Assembly (NCBI GenBank): GCA_040219555.1
Contig: JAVJSF010000018.1
Coordinates: 1-64,000, forward strand
Length of the DNA: 64,000 nucleotides
From: JAVJSF01 sp040219555
GTDB taxonomy: Bacteria; Actinomycetota; Thermoleophilia; Miltoncostaeales; Miltoncostaeaceae
Reading direction: 5' to 3'
This document shows positions 1-8,155 of the stretch, in pieces. Below the pieces are notes generated by a model. That model did not search any database. It saw only the letters and a program-made list of their open reading frames with translations, and was not told the DNA's origin. Position 1 is the first letter of the stretch, and each line of letters begins with the position of its first letter. Made by a program: the position numbers and the translations under genes.

Positions 1-145
1 CGGGGCCGTGCAGCACGGACTCGAGCTGGTGGCGATCAACCACGTCTGGGGGCCCGAGCCCGCCGAGGGCATCGCCTCCTTCCAGGAGAAGCGCCCGGCG
101 GACTGGCGCAAGTTCCGCGACGGGCAGGGGCCCGAGCCGGCCTAG
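1..145 (+). CDS. Enoyl-CoA hydratase/crotonase family protein (C-terminal end only)
   Basis: The reading frame enters from the left edge (first full codon at base 2) and stops with TAG at 143-145, giving 47 residues. The stretch EGIASFQEKRPADW is the typical C-terminal element of the crotonase superfamily, where the last helices carry an E-G-x-x-A-F-x-x-K-R pattern. These enzymes hydrate or isomerise acyl-CoA thioesters, often in fatty-acid beta-oxidation. The catalytic loops lie outside the window, so the exact reaction cannot be told. The tail after the motif is short and charged. Confidence 0.75.
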   Translation, partial: GAVQHGLELVAINHVWGPEPAEGIASFQEKRPADWRKFRDGQGPEPA

Positions 146-232
146 GCTCCCCGCCGGGCCTCTTGCGCAACGGTCCGCGGGCGTTGCGAGCCGGGGCGCT
201 CGACTGGCATCCCGCCCTGCCGATGGATCAGC

Positions 233-1459
233 ATGGGCGGGATGCCGTCATCTCCGAGGCGCTCCCGGCGTCCGCTGGTCGCACTGTGCGCCCTCGTGGC
301 CGCGCTGGGCATCGGCGTGCCCACCCCCGGCGGTGCCGAGCCGTCCGCCATCGAGGCTCAGCGTTCGGCGCTGGCCGCGCTCGAGGAGCGGCTGGCCGAG
401 GTCGACGCTCGCGCCGGCGCCATCGCCGCCGAGCACAACGCCGCTCTCGACCGGCGCGACGCCGTGCGCCAGCGCATGGCCAACGGCCGTCGCGAGGAGG
501 CCCGCACCGTCGAGCGGCTGGAGGCCTCGCGGCAGGACCTGGAGCGCCGGCTGGTTCAGCTGTACGTCCACGGCCGCCCCAACGCCCTCCAGGTGCTCCT
601 GACCAGCGACAGCCTGACCCAGGTCGACGAGACCCTGCGCGTCCTGCGCGCCAGCGCCGACGCAGACGCCGCTGTGGTGCGCGTGCTGGACGAGCGCCGC
701 GCGAGCCTGGCCCGGCTGCGGGCCAGGCTGGCCGAGGACGCCCGCCGGGTGGCCGCCGAGATCGAGGAGGCCGAGGCCCGCCGGGCGGAGCTGGAGGGGG
801 TCCTGAACGAACGTCGCGCGCAGGTGAGCGCCGCGGAGCAGGAGCTGGGCGAGTTGCTGGAGGCCGAGCGCCGCCGCCAGGCCGCCATCGAGGCCGCGCG
901 CAAGGCGCGCGTGGAGGCCGAGGAGAAGGCGCGCCGCGAGGCCGAGCGCCTCCTGCAACAGGCGAACGCCCGCGAGGACGCGTCGGTGCAGGGCGACCTG
1001 ACCCCCGGCGAGGCGCCGGCACCCAGCGATCCGGCCGCAATCCCCACAGGCTCCCACGTCTACCCGCTGGCCGGAGCCAGCCACTTCAGCGACGACTGGC
1101 TCTACCCGCGTCCGGGCGGCCGGTACCACGAGGGCATCGACCTGTTCGCCGCGCGCGGCACCCCCGTTGTGGCGGTGGCCGGCGGCACCCTGTCCCGCGT
1201 CGGCTACAGCGGCATCAGCGGCAACCGCCTCTGGCTGCGCGACGACGCCGGCACCGAGTTCTTCTATGCGCACCTCGATGCCTTCGCCCCCGCCGCCGCC
1301 GAGGGCGCCCGCGTGGAGAAGGGCACGGTCATCGGCTACAACGGTGACACCGGCGACGCGCGCGGAACCTCGCCCCACGTGCACTTCGAGATCCATCCCG
1401 GCGGAGGGGGGCCCATCCGCCCGTACCCGATCGTGAGCGCCTGGCCGCGCGTGGGCTGA
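233..1459 (+). CDS. Secreted coiled-coil M23 family (LytM-type) endopeptidase
   Basis: 408 residues. An Arg-rich start and hydrophobic segment at about 13-35 make a signal peptide. Residues 38-250 are almost pure charged heptads (long coiled coil, as in EnvC, RipC and FtsX partners). The C-terminal domain (about 275-405) has the zinc-peptidase signature: His299 and Asp303 in HEGID, the YAH element at 345-347, and HVH at 382-384. The family cuts peptide cross-links in peptidoglycan outside the membrane, usually during cell division or separation. No ftsE/ftsX lies next to it in view. Start ATG 233 is chosen; ATG 242 is possible. Neither has a clear ribosome binding site. Confidence 0.88.
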   Translation: MGGMPSSPRRSRRPLVALCALVAALGIGVPTPGGAEPSAIEAQRSALAALEERLAEVDARAGAIAAEHNAALDRRDAVRQRMANGRREEARTVERLEASRQDLERRLVQLYVHGRPNALQVLLTSDSLTQVDETLRVLRASADADAAVVRVLDERRASLARLRARLAEDARRVAAEIEEAEARRAELEGVLNERRAQVSAAEQELGELLEAERRRQAAIEAARKARVEAEEKARREAERLLQQANAREDASVQGDLTPGEAPAPSDPAAIPTGSHVYPLAGASHFSDDWLYPRPGGRYHEGIDLFAARGTPVVAVAGGTLSRVGYSGISGNRLWLRDDAGTEFFYAHLDAFAPAAAEGARVEKGTVIGYNGDTGDARGTSPHVHFEIHPGGGGPIRPYPIVSAWPRVG

Positions 1460-1466
1460 GCCGCCG

Positions 1467-1895
1467 TCAGTCCTCCAGCTCGGGCGGCAGGGCCCTCGGC
1501 CCGGCGGGGTAGAGGAACTCCAGCTCCTCGGATGTCATCTCCAGCGTGTTCGCGGCCTCGACGGGCGCGCCCACGATCAGCCACAGCGCCTCGGCGTCGG
1601 TGTCGTTGAACACCTGGCGGGTGTGGTCGGGGCCCACCAGAACGCTCGATCCGGCGGGCAGCGTCAGGGGGGCGTCATCGTCCACGCGCATGCGCCCGGT
1701 CCCCTCGATGACCACATAGAGCTCCTCGCTGACGCGGTGGCGGTGCCGCGTGGAGGCCTGCCCGGGAGCGAGGCGCCACATGCGTGCGCCGAGGCACTCG
1801 GCGCCGAGCTGGCGCCCGAGGTCGGTGTTCTGCACGCGCATCTGGTTCGACGGGCGCCAGTGGGCCTGGTCCGCCATCAGCACGGCGTGGGCCAT
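1467..1895 (-). CDS. Cupin domain protein
   Basis: 142 residues forming one small beta-barrel. The metal-binding cupin motif is seen in RHRHRVSEELYVVIEG with a second motif around GPDHTRQV. Such single-domain cupins bind a metal and act as isomerases, dioxygenases or ligand sensors; no substrate can be read here. The ATG at 1895 is preceded by a strong GAGGAG ribosome site. It is divergent from the CGNR regulator at 1925 and shares a palindromic promoter region with it, so it is a likely target of that regulator. A paralogue with the same HHRVSEE pattern is at 42071-42430. Confidence 0.8.
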   Translation of the reverse strand: MAHAVLMADQAHWRPSNQMRVQNTDLGRQLGAECLGARMWRLAPGQASTRHRHRVSEELYVVIEGTGRMRVDDDAPLTLPAGSSVLVGPDHTRQVFNDTDAEALWLIVGAPVEAANTLEMTSEELEFLYPAGPRALPPELED

Positions 1896-1910
1896 GGTGC
1901 TCCTCCTCGT

Positions 1911-1942
1911 TGTAACCTGTATATGTGACTAGAGAGGTTACA
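1911..1942. promoter_or_regulatory. Divergent palindromic promoter/operator between cupin and CGNR genes
   Basis: Perfect inverted repeat TGTAACCT (1911-1918) and AGGTTACA (1935-1942) with a 16-base spacer. Each arm holds TAACCT, which fits a TANNNT -10 element: the left arm sits at -12 to -7 relative to GTG 1925 (leaderless CGNR gene), the right arm, read on the minus strand, would start the cupin mRNA about 33 bases before its ATG. The symmetry can therefore be two face-to-face -10 boxes, an operator, or both. Confidence 0.55.
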
Positions 1943-2581
1943 CAAGCGCGTGACCTGCCGGAAGACCTCGCGCTGCCGCTGCGCAGCGGTGCGGACCACT
2001 GGTACTGGCTCGGGGGCTCGCCGGCTGTCGACCTGGTGAACACCCTGCGCGAGCGGTGGCGACGCCGGGTGGAATGCCTGGTGGACGGTGCGGACGTGGC
2101 CGAGTGGCTGCGGAGGGCCGGCCTGCTGGGCGACGACTCCGGGGCTCTGATCCGGCCGAACGCCGCGCACCTCGCCCGGGCGCGCGACCTGCGCGAGGCG
2201 ATCGACCGCTCCCTGTGCGCGGTGGTGGAGGGACGACCCCCCGGGCCCGGTGACATCGCGGTCATCGACGACGTGCTGGCGCTGGCACCCCGGCCGGCGC
2301 TGCGTCCGGGGGCCGCGGTCCCCGAGTTGGTGGACCGCCCGCCCCCGGACCCGGTGGACGCCGCTCTCGGTGCTCTGGCGCTGGATGCGGCGCGCATACT
2401 CGGAACCGGGCTCCGCTCGCGCCTGCGCATCTGTGGCGCCGACGACTGCTCGGCCCGCTTCCTCGACACCTCGCCCGCGGGTCGCCGCCGCTGGTGTTCC
2501 ATGGCCGGCTGCGGCAACCGCAGCAAGGTGCGCCGCCACCGGGCGCGCGGCCCCACCTCGTCGGCGCCCCCGTCCGCCTGA
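1925..2581 (+). CDS. CGNR zinc-finger (ABATE domain) regulator-like protein
   Basis: 218 residues. The N-terminal half begins with the WYWLGGSPAVDLVNTL pattern typical of the ABATE domain; the C-terminal part (about 155-205) is a CGNR zinc finger with CGADDCSARFLD and WCSMAGCGNRSK, four cysteines placed for zinc binding. The family is widespread in actinobacteria and is taken to be transcription regulators that sense a small ligand. GTG 1925 is the only sensible start; it has no ribosome site but lies 7 bases after TAACCT, so the mRNA is probably leaderless. Its divergent partner is a cupin. Confidence 0.82.
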   Translation: MTREVTQARDLPEDLALPLRSGADHWYWLGGSPAVDLVNTLRERWRRRVECLVDGADVAEWLRRAGLLGDDSGALIRPNAAHLARARDLREAIDRSLCAVVEGRPPGPGDIAVIDDVLALAPRPALRPGAAVPELVDRPPPDPVDAALGALALDAARILGTGLRSRLRICGADDCSARFLDTSPAGRRRWCSMAGCGNRSKVRRHRARGPTSSAPPSA

Positions 2582-2629
2582 TCCCCCGGCGGGGGCGAAG
2601 GGCGCCGCCCCCTGCGCCATACTCCCGCC

Positions 2630-4411
2630 GTGGCGGAGCCCCCTGTGTCAGCCGGCGAGCAGAGCGCCTCGCGCCGATCCGCATGGGCCGCCCGCGCGGT
2701 CTGGGTCCCCATGGCGCTGGCCGGGTTGTTCGCGCTGGCCCTGGCGGTGCGGCTTCCGCGCATCCTGGAGGCGATCTCGTGGAACGCCGACGCCCTGGCC
2801 CCCGGGCTGATCGCCGAGCGTGCCGCCGAGATGGACCCCCTGGGCCCGCCCGTGGGGCCGACCGTGCTGGGCGACATCTCATCGGCCAGCACGCTCTGGT
2901 TCCACCTGCTCACCGAGGGCGTGCCCGGGCACCGGGTCATCTGGACGTGGGCGCCCGTGATGGTGCTGCTGGCCACCGCGGCCCTGATCGGCTGGACGTG
3001 CTCGCGGCTGGCCGGGCGCTGGGCGGGGGTCCTCGGCGGGGGGCTGGTGCTGGCCGCCGGCTCCGATGCCCTGCTGACCTTCCTCGCGCCCGCCTTCCGC
3101 GGCCCCACCTGGCTCTCGGTGGCCCTGCTCGGGGCCACGCTGGTCTGGTGGGCCGAGCACGCGCACGAGCCGCCGGCCGCGTCCCTGGCGCTCGGGATCA
3201 TGGTGGCCGGCTTCGTCGGGGTGAACCTGGCATCGGATCCGCTGCTGGGCCTGGCAGGCGTCGCCCCCCTGGCGCTGGCCGCCGGCTGGGTGTGGCTGCG
3301 CGCGCGGACCGCCAGGACCCGGCGGGTCATGGGGCTGGCCGCCGGCACGGCCGTGGCGGCGGCCGGCGTGGGGATGGCGTCGTCCTGGGCGCTGCACGCG
3401 GCCGGGTATGTCACCCGGCGCGAGCACTTCGGTGGCGGCTACCTCATGGTCGCCTCCCCCGGAGAGCTGGTGGATCACATCGCGCTGATCGGGCGCAACA
3501 TCCTCGCCCTGGCCGGCGCCCCGGGGATGGGCGGCCAGGCCCAGGGGCTCGCGGCCCTGCGCTGGCCACTGGCCCTGCTTGCGCTGGCGGCGCTCGCGGT
3601 GGCCCTGTGGGGCCGGCGCCCGGCATCGGCCGGCGCGCCACCCGCCGGCCCGGAAGCCTCGGCCGGCCGCGTGCTGGCCCGCCGGCTCTTCCTGGCCTAC
3701 TGGACCCTCGGTGCGGCGCTGGTCTCGGTGGGCTACCTGCTCAGCGACATCCCGAGTGGCGACGTGCTGATCAGCGTGCCCGCCACCCGCTATGTCATCC
3801 CGCTGCTGCTGGCGACGCTGGCCGTGCTGCCGGTCATCGCCTTCGGGGCGCGCGTCGAGGCGCACCGGCGGGTCGCCGCCGCCGTGGCCGCCGCGGCCGT
3901 CGTGACCGGCGCGGGCATCGGCCTGGTCCGCGGCGACATCGAGCTGGCCCAGCGCAGCGAGCTTTCGCAGCAGGCGGACCGCATGGCGGACTGGCTGGGC
4001 GACCAAGGCGTCGAGCGCGGCTACGCCGGCTACTGGACCGCCGGGCCGCTGAGCCGCCACACCGACCTGCGCGTGCTGGCGGTGCGGCGGTGCGTGCAGG
4101 GGTCCCTCGACACGCTGTGCCCGGTCGCGCTCAACGGGCGCTTCGACTGGTACCTCCCGTCGGTCGTCGAGAGCAGCTTCGTCGTGGTCGGCGGGGCGCG
4201 CCCGGGCGACGCCCTCCTGCCGGAGGCCTGGCGGGGCGCCTTCGGCGCGCCGGCGCTCACGCGCCGCTTCGGCGACCTGGTGGTGCGGGTGTACCCGTAC
4301 GACATGGCCGAGCGGCTGGCGCCCAGCTGGCGGCCCTATCCGGACGAGCGGGTGGCCGAGCGCGCCCCTGCCGCGGGCGAGGAGTCGTCGCCGGAGCGCG
4401 CGGTCAGGTGA
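2630..4411 (+). CDS. Polytopic membrane protein, glycosyltransferase-C-like, unknown function
   Basis: 593 residues with about ten to twelve hydrophobic spans between residues 25 and 430, then a soluble C-terminal domain (about 450-590) on one side of the membrane. Overall shape (many spans, early short loop with acidic residues, terminal soluble domain) is like lipid-linked-sugar glycosyltransferases or unnamed actinobacterial membrane proteins, but I cannot point to a certain catalytic motif. GTG 2630 is chosen because it precedes the basic-hydrophobic start. The 3' end overlaps the convergent gene at 4404 by 8 bases. Confidence 0.65.
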   Translation: MAEPPVSAGEQSASRRSAWAARAVWVPMALAGLFALALAVRLPRILEAISWNADALAPGLIAERAAEMDPLGPPVGPTVLGDISSASTLWFHLLTEGVPGHRVIWTWAPVMVLLATAALIGWTCSRLAGRWAGVLGGGLVLAAGSDALLTFLAPAFRGPTWLSVALLGATLVWWAEHAHEPPAASLALGIMVAGFVGVNLASDPLLGLAGVAPLALAAGWVWLRARTARTRRVMGLAAGTAVAAAGVGMASSWALHAAGYVTRREHFGGGYLMVASPGELVDHIALIGRNILALAGAPGMGGQAQGLAALRWPLALLALAALAVALWGRRPASAGAPPAGPEASAGRVLARRLFLAYWTLGAALVSVGYLLSDIPSGDVLISVPATRYVIPLLLATLAVLPVIAFGARVEAHRRVAAAVAAAAVVTGAGIGLVRGDIELAQRSELSQQADRMADWLGDQGVERGYAGYWTAGPLSRHTDLRVLAVRRCVQGSLDTLCPVALNGRFDWYLPSVVESSFVVVGGARPGDALLPEAWRGAFGAPALTRRFGDLVVRVYPYDMAERLAPSWRPYPDERVAERAPAAGEESSPERAVR

Positions 4412-5072
4412 TGAGGGGCTCGGCCGGCGGCGGGTCGTCGCGGCCGGCCAGGACGGCGTGGATCCCTTCTGCCAGGTGTCGCGTGTAGGCCTGGACCACC
4501 ACCGCCTGCCCCAGCTGGTCGCGCTGCCCGGTGGAGAGCGCGCCGCCCGCCTGCCCGGCCATGTGGCGCGCCTGGACGTCCATCGAGACCACCGTGCGTC
4601 CCAGCTCGCGCTGGCGCCCGTCCATCCAGGCCAGCACCCGCTCGCTGACGCCGTCGCCCGCCGGCCCGAGGTGGCCCTCCAGGCCCAGCAGGAAGATCCG
4701 GGACCAGCCGGTCAGGCGCAGCCGGCGCTCCAGGGACACGTCCAGGGACGGGTCGACCCCGGGCTGGGTCCCGAACTGCAGGTGGGTCTCCAAGAGCATC
4801 GCGCCCTCGCCTGCGGCCAGGTGGTCGTCGAACAGGTCCGCCCCCTCCGCGAACCAGGGCCCGAGGGCGTCGGCGAAGCCGGCCAGCAGATCTCGCCAGG
4901 GCTCATCGAGTGTGTGCTCGAGGGCCAGCGCGAGGAACCGCAGGTGACCGCGGATGGCCGGGTCGCCCGCGGGGGCGTCCTCGCCGCCTCCGGCCTCGAC
5001 CTCCTCGGCCACCAGCCGGCGCAGATCGGCGCCGTGCTCGCGCATCCAGCCAAGTGTCTCGCCGGGGTCCAC
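4404..5072 (-). CDS. Uncharacterised helical protein (family A, paralogue of the 8152 gene)
   Basis: 222 residues, mostly amphipathic helix, no signal peptide or membrane span, no recognised enzyme motif. The N-terminus has WMREHGADLRRLVAEE and the C-terminus QAVVVQAYTRHLAEGIHAVL. The protein at 8152-8871 has WMSEHRPDLDVLMAQE and QAAAVWAHVLVLTEALAEVL at matching ends, so I infer two distant members of one family. GTG 5072 follows a GAGGAGG ribosome site by 5 bases. TAACCT at 5101-5096 (minus strand) is the likely -10 box. Function unknown. Confidence 0.7.
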   Translation of the reverse strand: MDPGETLGWMREHGADLRRLVAEEVEAGGGEDAPAGDPAIRGHLRFLALALEHTLDEPWRDLLAGFADALGPWFAEGADLFDDHLAAGEGAMLLETHLQFGTQPGVDPSLDVSLERRLRLTGWSRIFLLGLEGHLGPAGDGVSERVLAWMDGRQRELGRTVVSMDVQARHMAGQAGGALSTGQRDQLGQAVVVQAYTRHLAEGIHAVLAGRDDPPPAEPLIT

Positions 5073-5095
5073 GTCCGCCTCCTCGCAGGGATGAA

Positions 5096-5101
5096 AGGTT
5101 A
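5096..5101 (-). promoter_or_regulatory. Putative -10 box TAACCT for the 5072 gene
   Basis: Read on the minus strand the sequence is TATGTAACCTTTCAT. The TAACCT hexamer would start transcription near 5089, giving a leader of about 18 bases that holds the GAGGAGG ribosome site. Confidence 0.4.
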
Positions 5102-5120
5102 CATAGGGCGCCGCCCGCCC

Positions 5121-5642
5121 CTAGAGCGAGTCGGACTTCTCCCGGTTGCACTCCGCGCAGAGCAGTTGCAGGTTCTCGGGGGTGGAGGCACCGCCCAGCG
5201 CCACGGGGATGATGTGGTCGAACTGCAGCAACTCGTCCGTGCCGCAGCCCGTGCAGCGGCCTCCGTCGCGGCGGAAGACCTCGCGGCGCAGCACCTCCGG
5301 GATGTGCTCCCGGCGGCCGGCGGGCGGGGCCTGCCCGGCCCGCTCGGCGTGCATCAGGTCCACGGCCCGGTCGATGCGCCGCCGCCGCCGCCGCTCGCGC
5401 TCGGCCACCAGCGCCATCACCTGCTCGCCGGTCAGGCCCTCGTCGTCGCGCCAGACGCGGTCGGCGTACAGCCACCACACCCAGCGCTCCTGGCGGCCCA
5501 CCTCCACCGGTCGCTCGACCTGTTCGGCCATCATCGCCCGGTACCGACCGCGCGAGACCGGCGGGAACAGCCGCCGGCCCACCACAAGGCTGCGCCGCAG
5601 GTAGCCGGCGGCGAAATGGGCGTCGGGTTCCTCCCTCAGCAT
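5121..5642 (-). CDS. HNH endonuclease domain protein
   Basis: 173 residues. Residues 105-170 hold a zinc-bound HNH nuclease: C130 and C133 (CTGC), the core FDHIIPVALGG with Asp142-His143, the Asn of ENLQLLC, and C162/C165 (CAEC). The N-terminal 100 residues are helical and very Arg-rich around 80-92, as expected for DNA contact. HNH proteins nick or cut DNA; free-standing ones of this size occur in restriction, mobile elements and core genomes alike. There is no modification gene or mobile element beside it, so the role is unknown. Confidence 0.85.
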   Translation of the reverse strand: MLREEPDAHFAAGYLRRSLVVGRRLFPPVSRGRYRAMMAEQVERPVEVGRQERWVWWLYADRVWRDDEGLTGEQVMALVAERERRRRRRIDRAVDLMHAERAGQAPPAGRREHIPEVLRREVFRRDGGRCTGCGTDELLQFDHIIPVALGGASTPENLQLLCAECNREKSDSL

Positions 5643-5679
5643 CGTCCGCCACGGTAGCCCCCGCGGCGGACGCAGCGGC

Positions 5680-5853
5680 TCAGGAGCCGCCCGGCCCCGT
5701 GGCCTCGGGATCGGGGGCGGAGGCCCCTCCGCGCTCCAGGAACTCGGGGCGAGCCGCCTTCACGCCGAACCAGATGCCCGTGGCCAGGCCGACGGCGACC
5801 AGCGCGGCGAGCGTGACGAGGGTGAACGCGATGATCAATCCGATGGTCAGCAC
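5680..5853 (-). CDS. Small single-span membrane protein (57 aa)
   Basis: A short frame, GTG at 5853 to TGA at 5680-5682. The start region is LTIGLIIAFTLVTLAALVAV, one membrane helix followed by a short Pro/Glu/Gly-rich tail. Codon third positions are almost all G or C, like real genes here. A GGAGGA stretch lies directly against GTG, closer than ideal, so the exact start is uncertain. No function can be assigned. It shares its upstream space with the divergent amidotransferase gene at 5928. Confidence 0.55.
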   Translation of the reverse strand: MLTIGLIIAFTLVTLAALVAVGLATGIWFGVKAARPEFLERGGASAPDPEATGPGGS

Positions 5854-5927
5854 TCCTCCAGTCTAACCCGGCGGGGAAAGGTCCTGCGCAGGTCCGGGTT
5901 TCCTATGCTGGCCGCATCGACGCATCC

Positions 5928-6662
5928 GTGACATCCCCGGCCATCGGCGTCTGCGCGGCCCTGGAGCAGGCCCGCTGGGCCGTGTGGGACCTCCCCGCGG
6001 CCCTCGCGCCGATGAACTACATCGAGCACGTCCAGAACGCGGGTGGGACGGCGCTCATCATCCCGCCCGACCCGGCGCTCGTGGACGCCCCGGAGCGCGC
6101 CCTCGACCGCATCGACGGCCTGCTGCTGCTGGGCGGCCCGGACATCGGCGCCGCCCGCTACGGCGCCGAGCCGCACCCCACCGCCGACCCGCCCGTCGAG
6201 CTGCGCGACGCCGTGGAGCTGGCCCTGGTGGCCGAGGCGCGGCGCCGCCACCTGCCCATGCTCGGCATCTGCCGGGGGATGCAGGTGATCAACATCGCCT
6301 GTGGCGGCACGCTGGTGCAGCACCTGCCCGAGAGCCACAGCACCGAGGAACATCGCCGGCGGACCGGCTACTTCGCGGGCAACGAGCACGGCATCACCGC
6401 GCGGGAGGGGTCCCGCGTCGCCCGGGCCGAGGGCGAGCACCCGGTGGAGGTGGCATCGCACCATCACCAGGCCGTCGACCGCCTGGGCGACGGGCTGCGC
6501 GTCACGGCCACCGCCGCCGACGGCATGATCGAGGCGCTCGAGGTGGAGGGCGAGGCATGGCAGGTGGGGGTCCAGTGGCACCCCGAGCCCGACCCGGGCA
6601 GCCGGATCATCGCCGCGCTGGTCGAGGCGGCGCGGGCCGCCCTGGCCGGGAGGGCGGCATGA
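5928..6662 (+). CDS. Class I glutamine amidotransferase, gamma-glutamyl-GABA hydrolase (PuuD) type
   Basis: 244 residues, full length for peptidase family C26. The nucleophile elbow is LGICRGMQ with Cys115; the His-Glu pair of the triad is in VQWHPEP (His218, Glu220); GGPDIGAARYG is the oxyanion-side loop typical of PuuD-like proteins. The family releases glutamate from gamma-glutamyl amides, e.g. gamma-glutamyl-GABA in putrescine breakdown; no other puu gene is in view, so the substrate is open. TATGCT at 5904-5909 is a candidate -10. The gene overlaps the next one by ATGA, so the two are translated together. Confidence 0.85.
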   Translation: MTSPAIGVCAALEQARWAVWDLPAALAPMNYIEHVQNAGGTALIIPPDPALVDAPERALDRIDGLLLLGGPDIGAARYGAEPHPTADPPVELRDAVELALVAEARRRHLPMLGICRGMQVINIACGGTLVQHLPESHSTEEHRRRTGYFAGNEHGITAREGSRVARAEGEHPVEVASHHHQAVDRLGDGLRVTATAADGMIEALEVEGEAWQVGVQWHPEPDPGSRIIAALVEAARAALAGRAA

Positions 6663-8155
6663 GCGGGCCGGCGGGCGACGAGCGCCCCGTCGTGCTGCTC
6701 ACCGGGGCGGGCGGCTACGTGGGAGGGCGCCTGCGCGAGCGGCTGGAGGCCGACGGCGTGCCTCTGCGCTGCCTCGCGCGCCGGCCCGAGAATCTTCTCG
6801 GCCGAGTGGCGCCGGGCACCGAGGTGGTGCGGGGCGATGTCTCTGATGCCTCCTCCATGGACGAGGCCCTGCGCGGTGTGGGAGTGGCCTACTACCTGGT
6901 CCACTCGATGGGCGGCGACGACTACGCCCGGCGCGATCGCGACGCCGCCGAGGTGTTCGGCGCCGCGGCCCGGCGCGCGGGCGTCGAGCGGATCGTCTAC
7001 CTCGGCGGCCTGGGTGAGGGGGAGGACCTCTCGCAGCACCTGGCCAGTCGTCAGGAGGTGGGGCGGGTGCTGGCCCGCTCGGGCGTCACCACCCTCGAGC
7101 TGCGCGCCTCGATCATCATCGGCTCGGGCGGCCTGTCCTTCGAGATGATCCGCGGGCTGGTGGACCGCCTCCCGGTGATGACCACCCCGCGCTGGGTCCG
7201 CACACGCACCCAGCCCATCGCCATCGAGGACGTGGTGGAGTATCTGGCCCAAGCCGCCGACGTGGACCTGCCGGAGTCCCGCGTGGTGGGCATCGGCGGG
7301 GCCGACCGCATGAGCTACGGCGAGCTGATGAGCGAGTACGCGCACCAGCGCGGCCTCAGGCGCGTGATGGTCCCTGTGCCGTTCTTGTCTCCCAAGATCT
7401 CGAGCCTCTGGCTGGGGCTCATCACGCCCGTGTACGCCCGGGTGGGGCGCCAGCTGGTGGACGGCCTGCGCAACGAGACCGTGGTGCGCGACGACCTGGC
7501 ACTCCGGATGTTCGACATCCGGCCGCGGGGAGCGGCCGAGGCCATCCGGCGCGCGCTCGTCAACGAGGACCGGGCGTTCGCGGCCACCCGGTGGTCGGAC
7601 GCGCTCAGCGCCGGCCCGGCCCAGCCGACGTTCGGCGGCGCCAAGGTGGGCTCGCGCCTGGTCGACTCGCGGAGCATCCTGGTGCCGGTGGCGCCCGAGA
7701 CGGCGTTCGCCGCGATCGAACGCATCGGCGGCCGGCGCGGCTACCACTACGCCGACCGGCTGTGGCGCCTGCGCGGGTTCATCGACCTGCCCTTCGGTGG
7801 TGCCGGCATGCGCCGCGGCCGCCGTGATCCCGATCGGCTCGAGACCGGCGACACGCTCGACTGGTGGCGCGTCGAGGCCATCGAGCGCCCGCGCATGATG
7901 CGCCTGTCGGCCGAGATGAAGGTCCCTGGCCGCGCCTGGCTGCAGTTCGACATCGACCCGCGCGAGGGCGGCGCCATCATCCGCCAGACCGCCCTGTTCG
8001 ATCCGGTGGGGGTCCTCGGGCGCCTCTACTGGTACTCGCTGTGGCCGGTCCACGGCCCGATCTTCCGCGGGATGTTGCGCGGGATCGCGCGCGACGCCAC
8101 GGTGACCCCGGCCTCGAACACGTCCACCCCACGCCACCCGGAGGGCGACCGATGA
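6659..8155 (+). CDS. NAD(P)-binding epimerase-like protein with C-terminal DUF2867 domain
   Basis: 498 residues. Residues 10-290 form a Rossmann fold with the nucleotide loop TGAGGYVGG (15-23) and the YYLVHSMGG segment typical of the atypical extended SDR group of NmrA/complex I 39-kDa-like proteins. From about 325 onward a second domain (SRSILVPVAPETAF...; LYWYSLWPVHGPIF near the end) matches the DUF2867 tail found on these proteins, a START-like lipid-binding fold. Enzyme activity is unproven in the family; some members act as redox sensors. ATG 6659 overlaps the upstream stop (ATGA), and its own stop overlaps the next start in the same way. Confidence 0.82.
   Translation: MSGPAGDERPVVLLTGAGGYVGGRLRERLEADGVPLRCLARRPENLLGRVAPGTEVVRGDVSDASSMDEALRGVGVAYYLVHSMGGDDYARRDRDAAEVFGAAARRAGVERIVYLGGLGEGEDLSQHLASRQEVGRVLARSGVTTLELRASIIIGSGGLSFEMIRGLVDRLPVMTTPRWVRTRTQPIAIEDVVEYLAQAADVDLPESRVVGIGGADRMSYGELMSEYAHQRGLRRVMVPVPFLSPKISSLWLGLITPVYARVGRQLVDGLRNETVVRDDLALRMFDIRPRGAAEAIRRALVNEDRAFAATRWSDALSAGPAQPTFGGAKVGSRLVDSRSILVPVAPETAFAAIERIGGRRGYHYADRLWRLRGFIDLPFGGAGMRRGRRDPDRLETGDTLDWWRVEAIERPRMMRLSAEMKVPGRAWLQFDIDPREGGAIIRQTALFDPVGVLGRLYWYSLWPVHGPIFRGMLRGIARDATVTPASNTSTPRHPEGDR

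Noticed and set aside
1675..3414. A 579-codon open frame on the minus strand.
   Set aside because: It covers the CGNR and membrane protein genes in reverse and has the Arg/Pro/Ser-rich look of a shadow frame.
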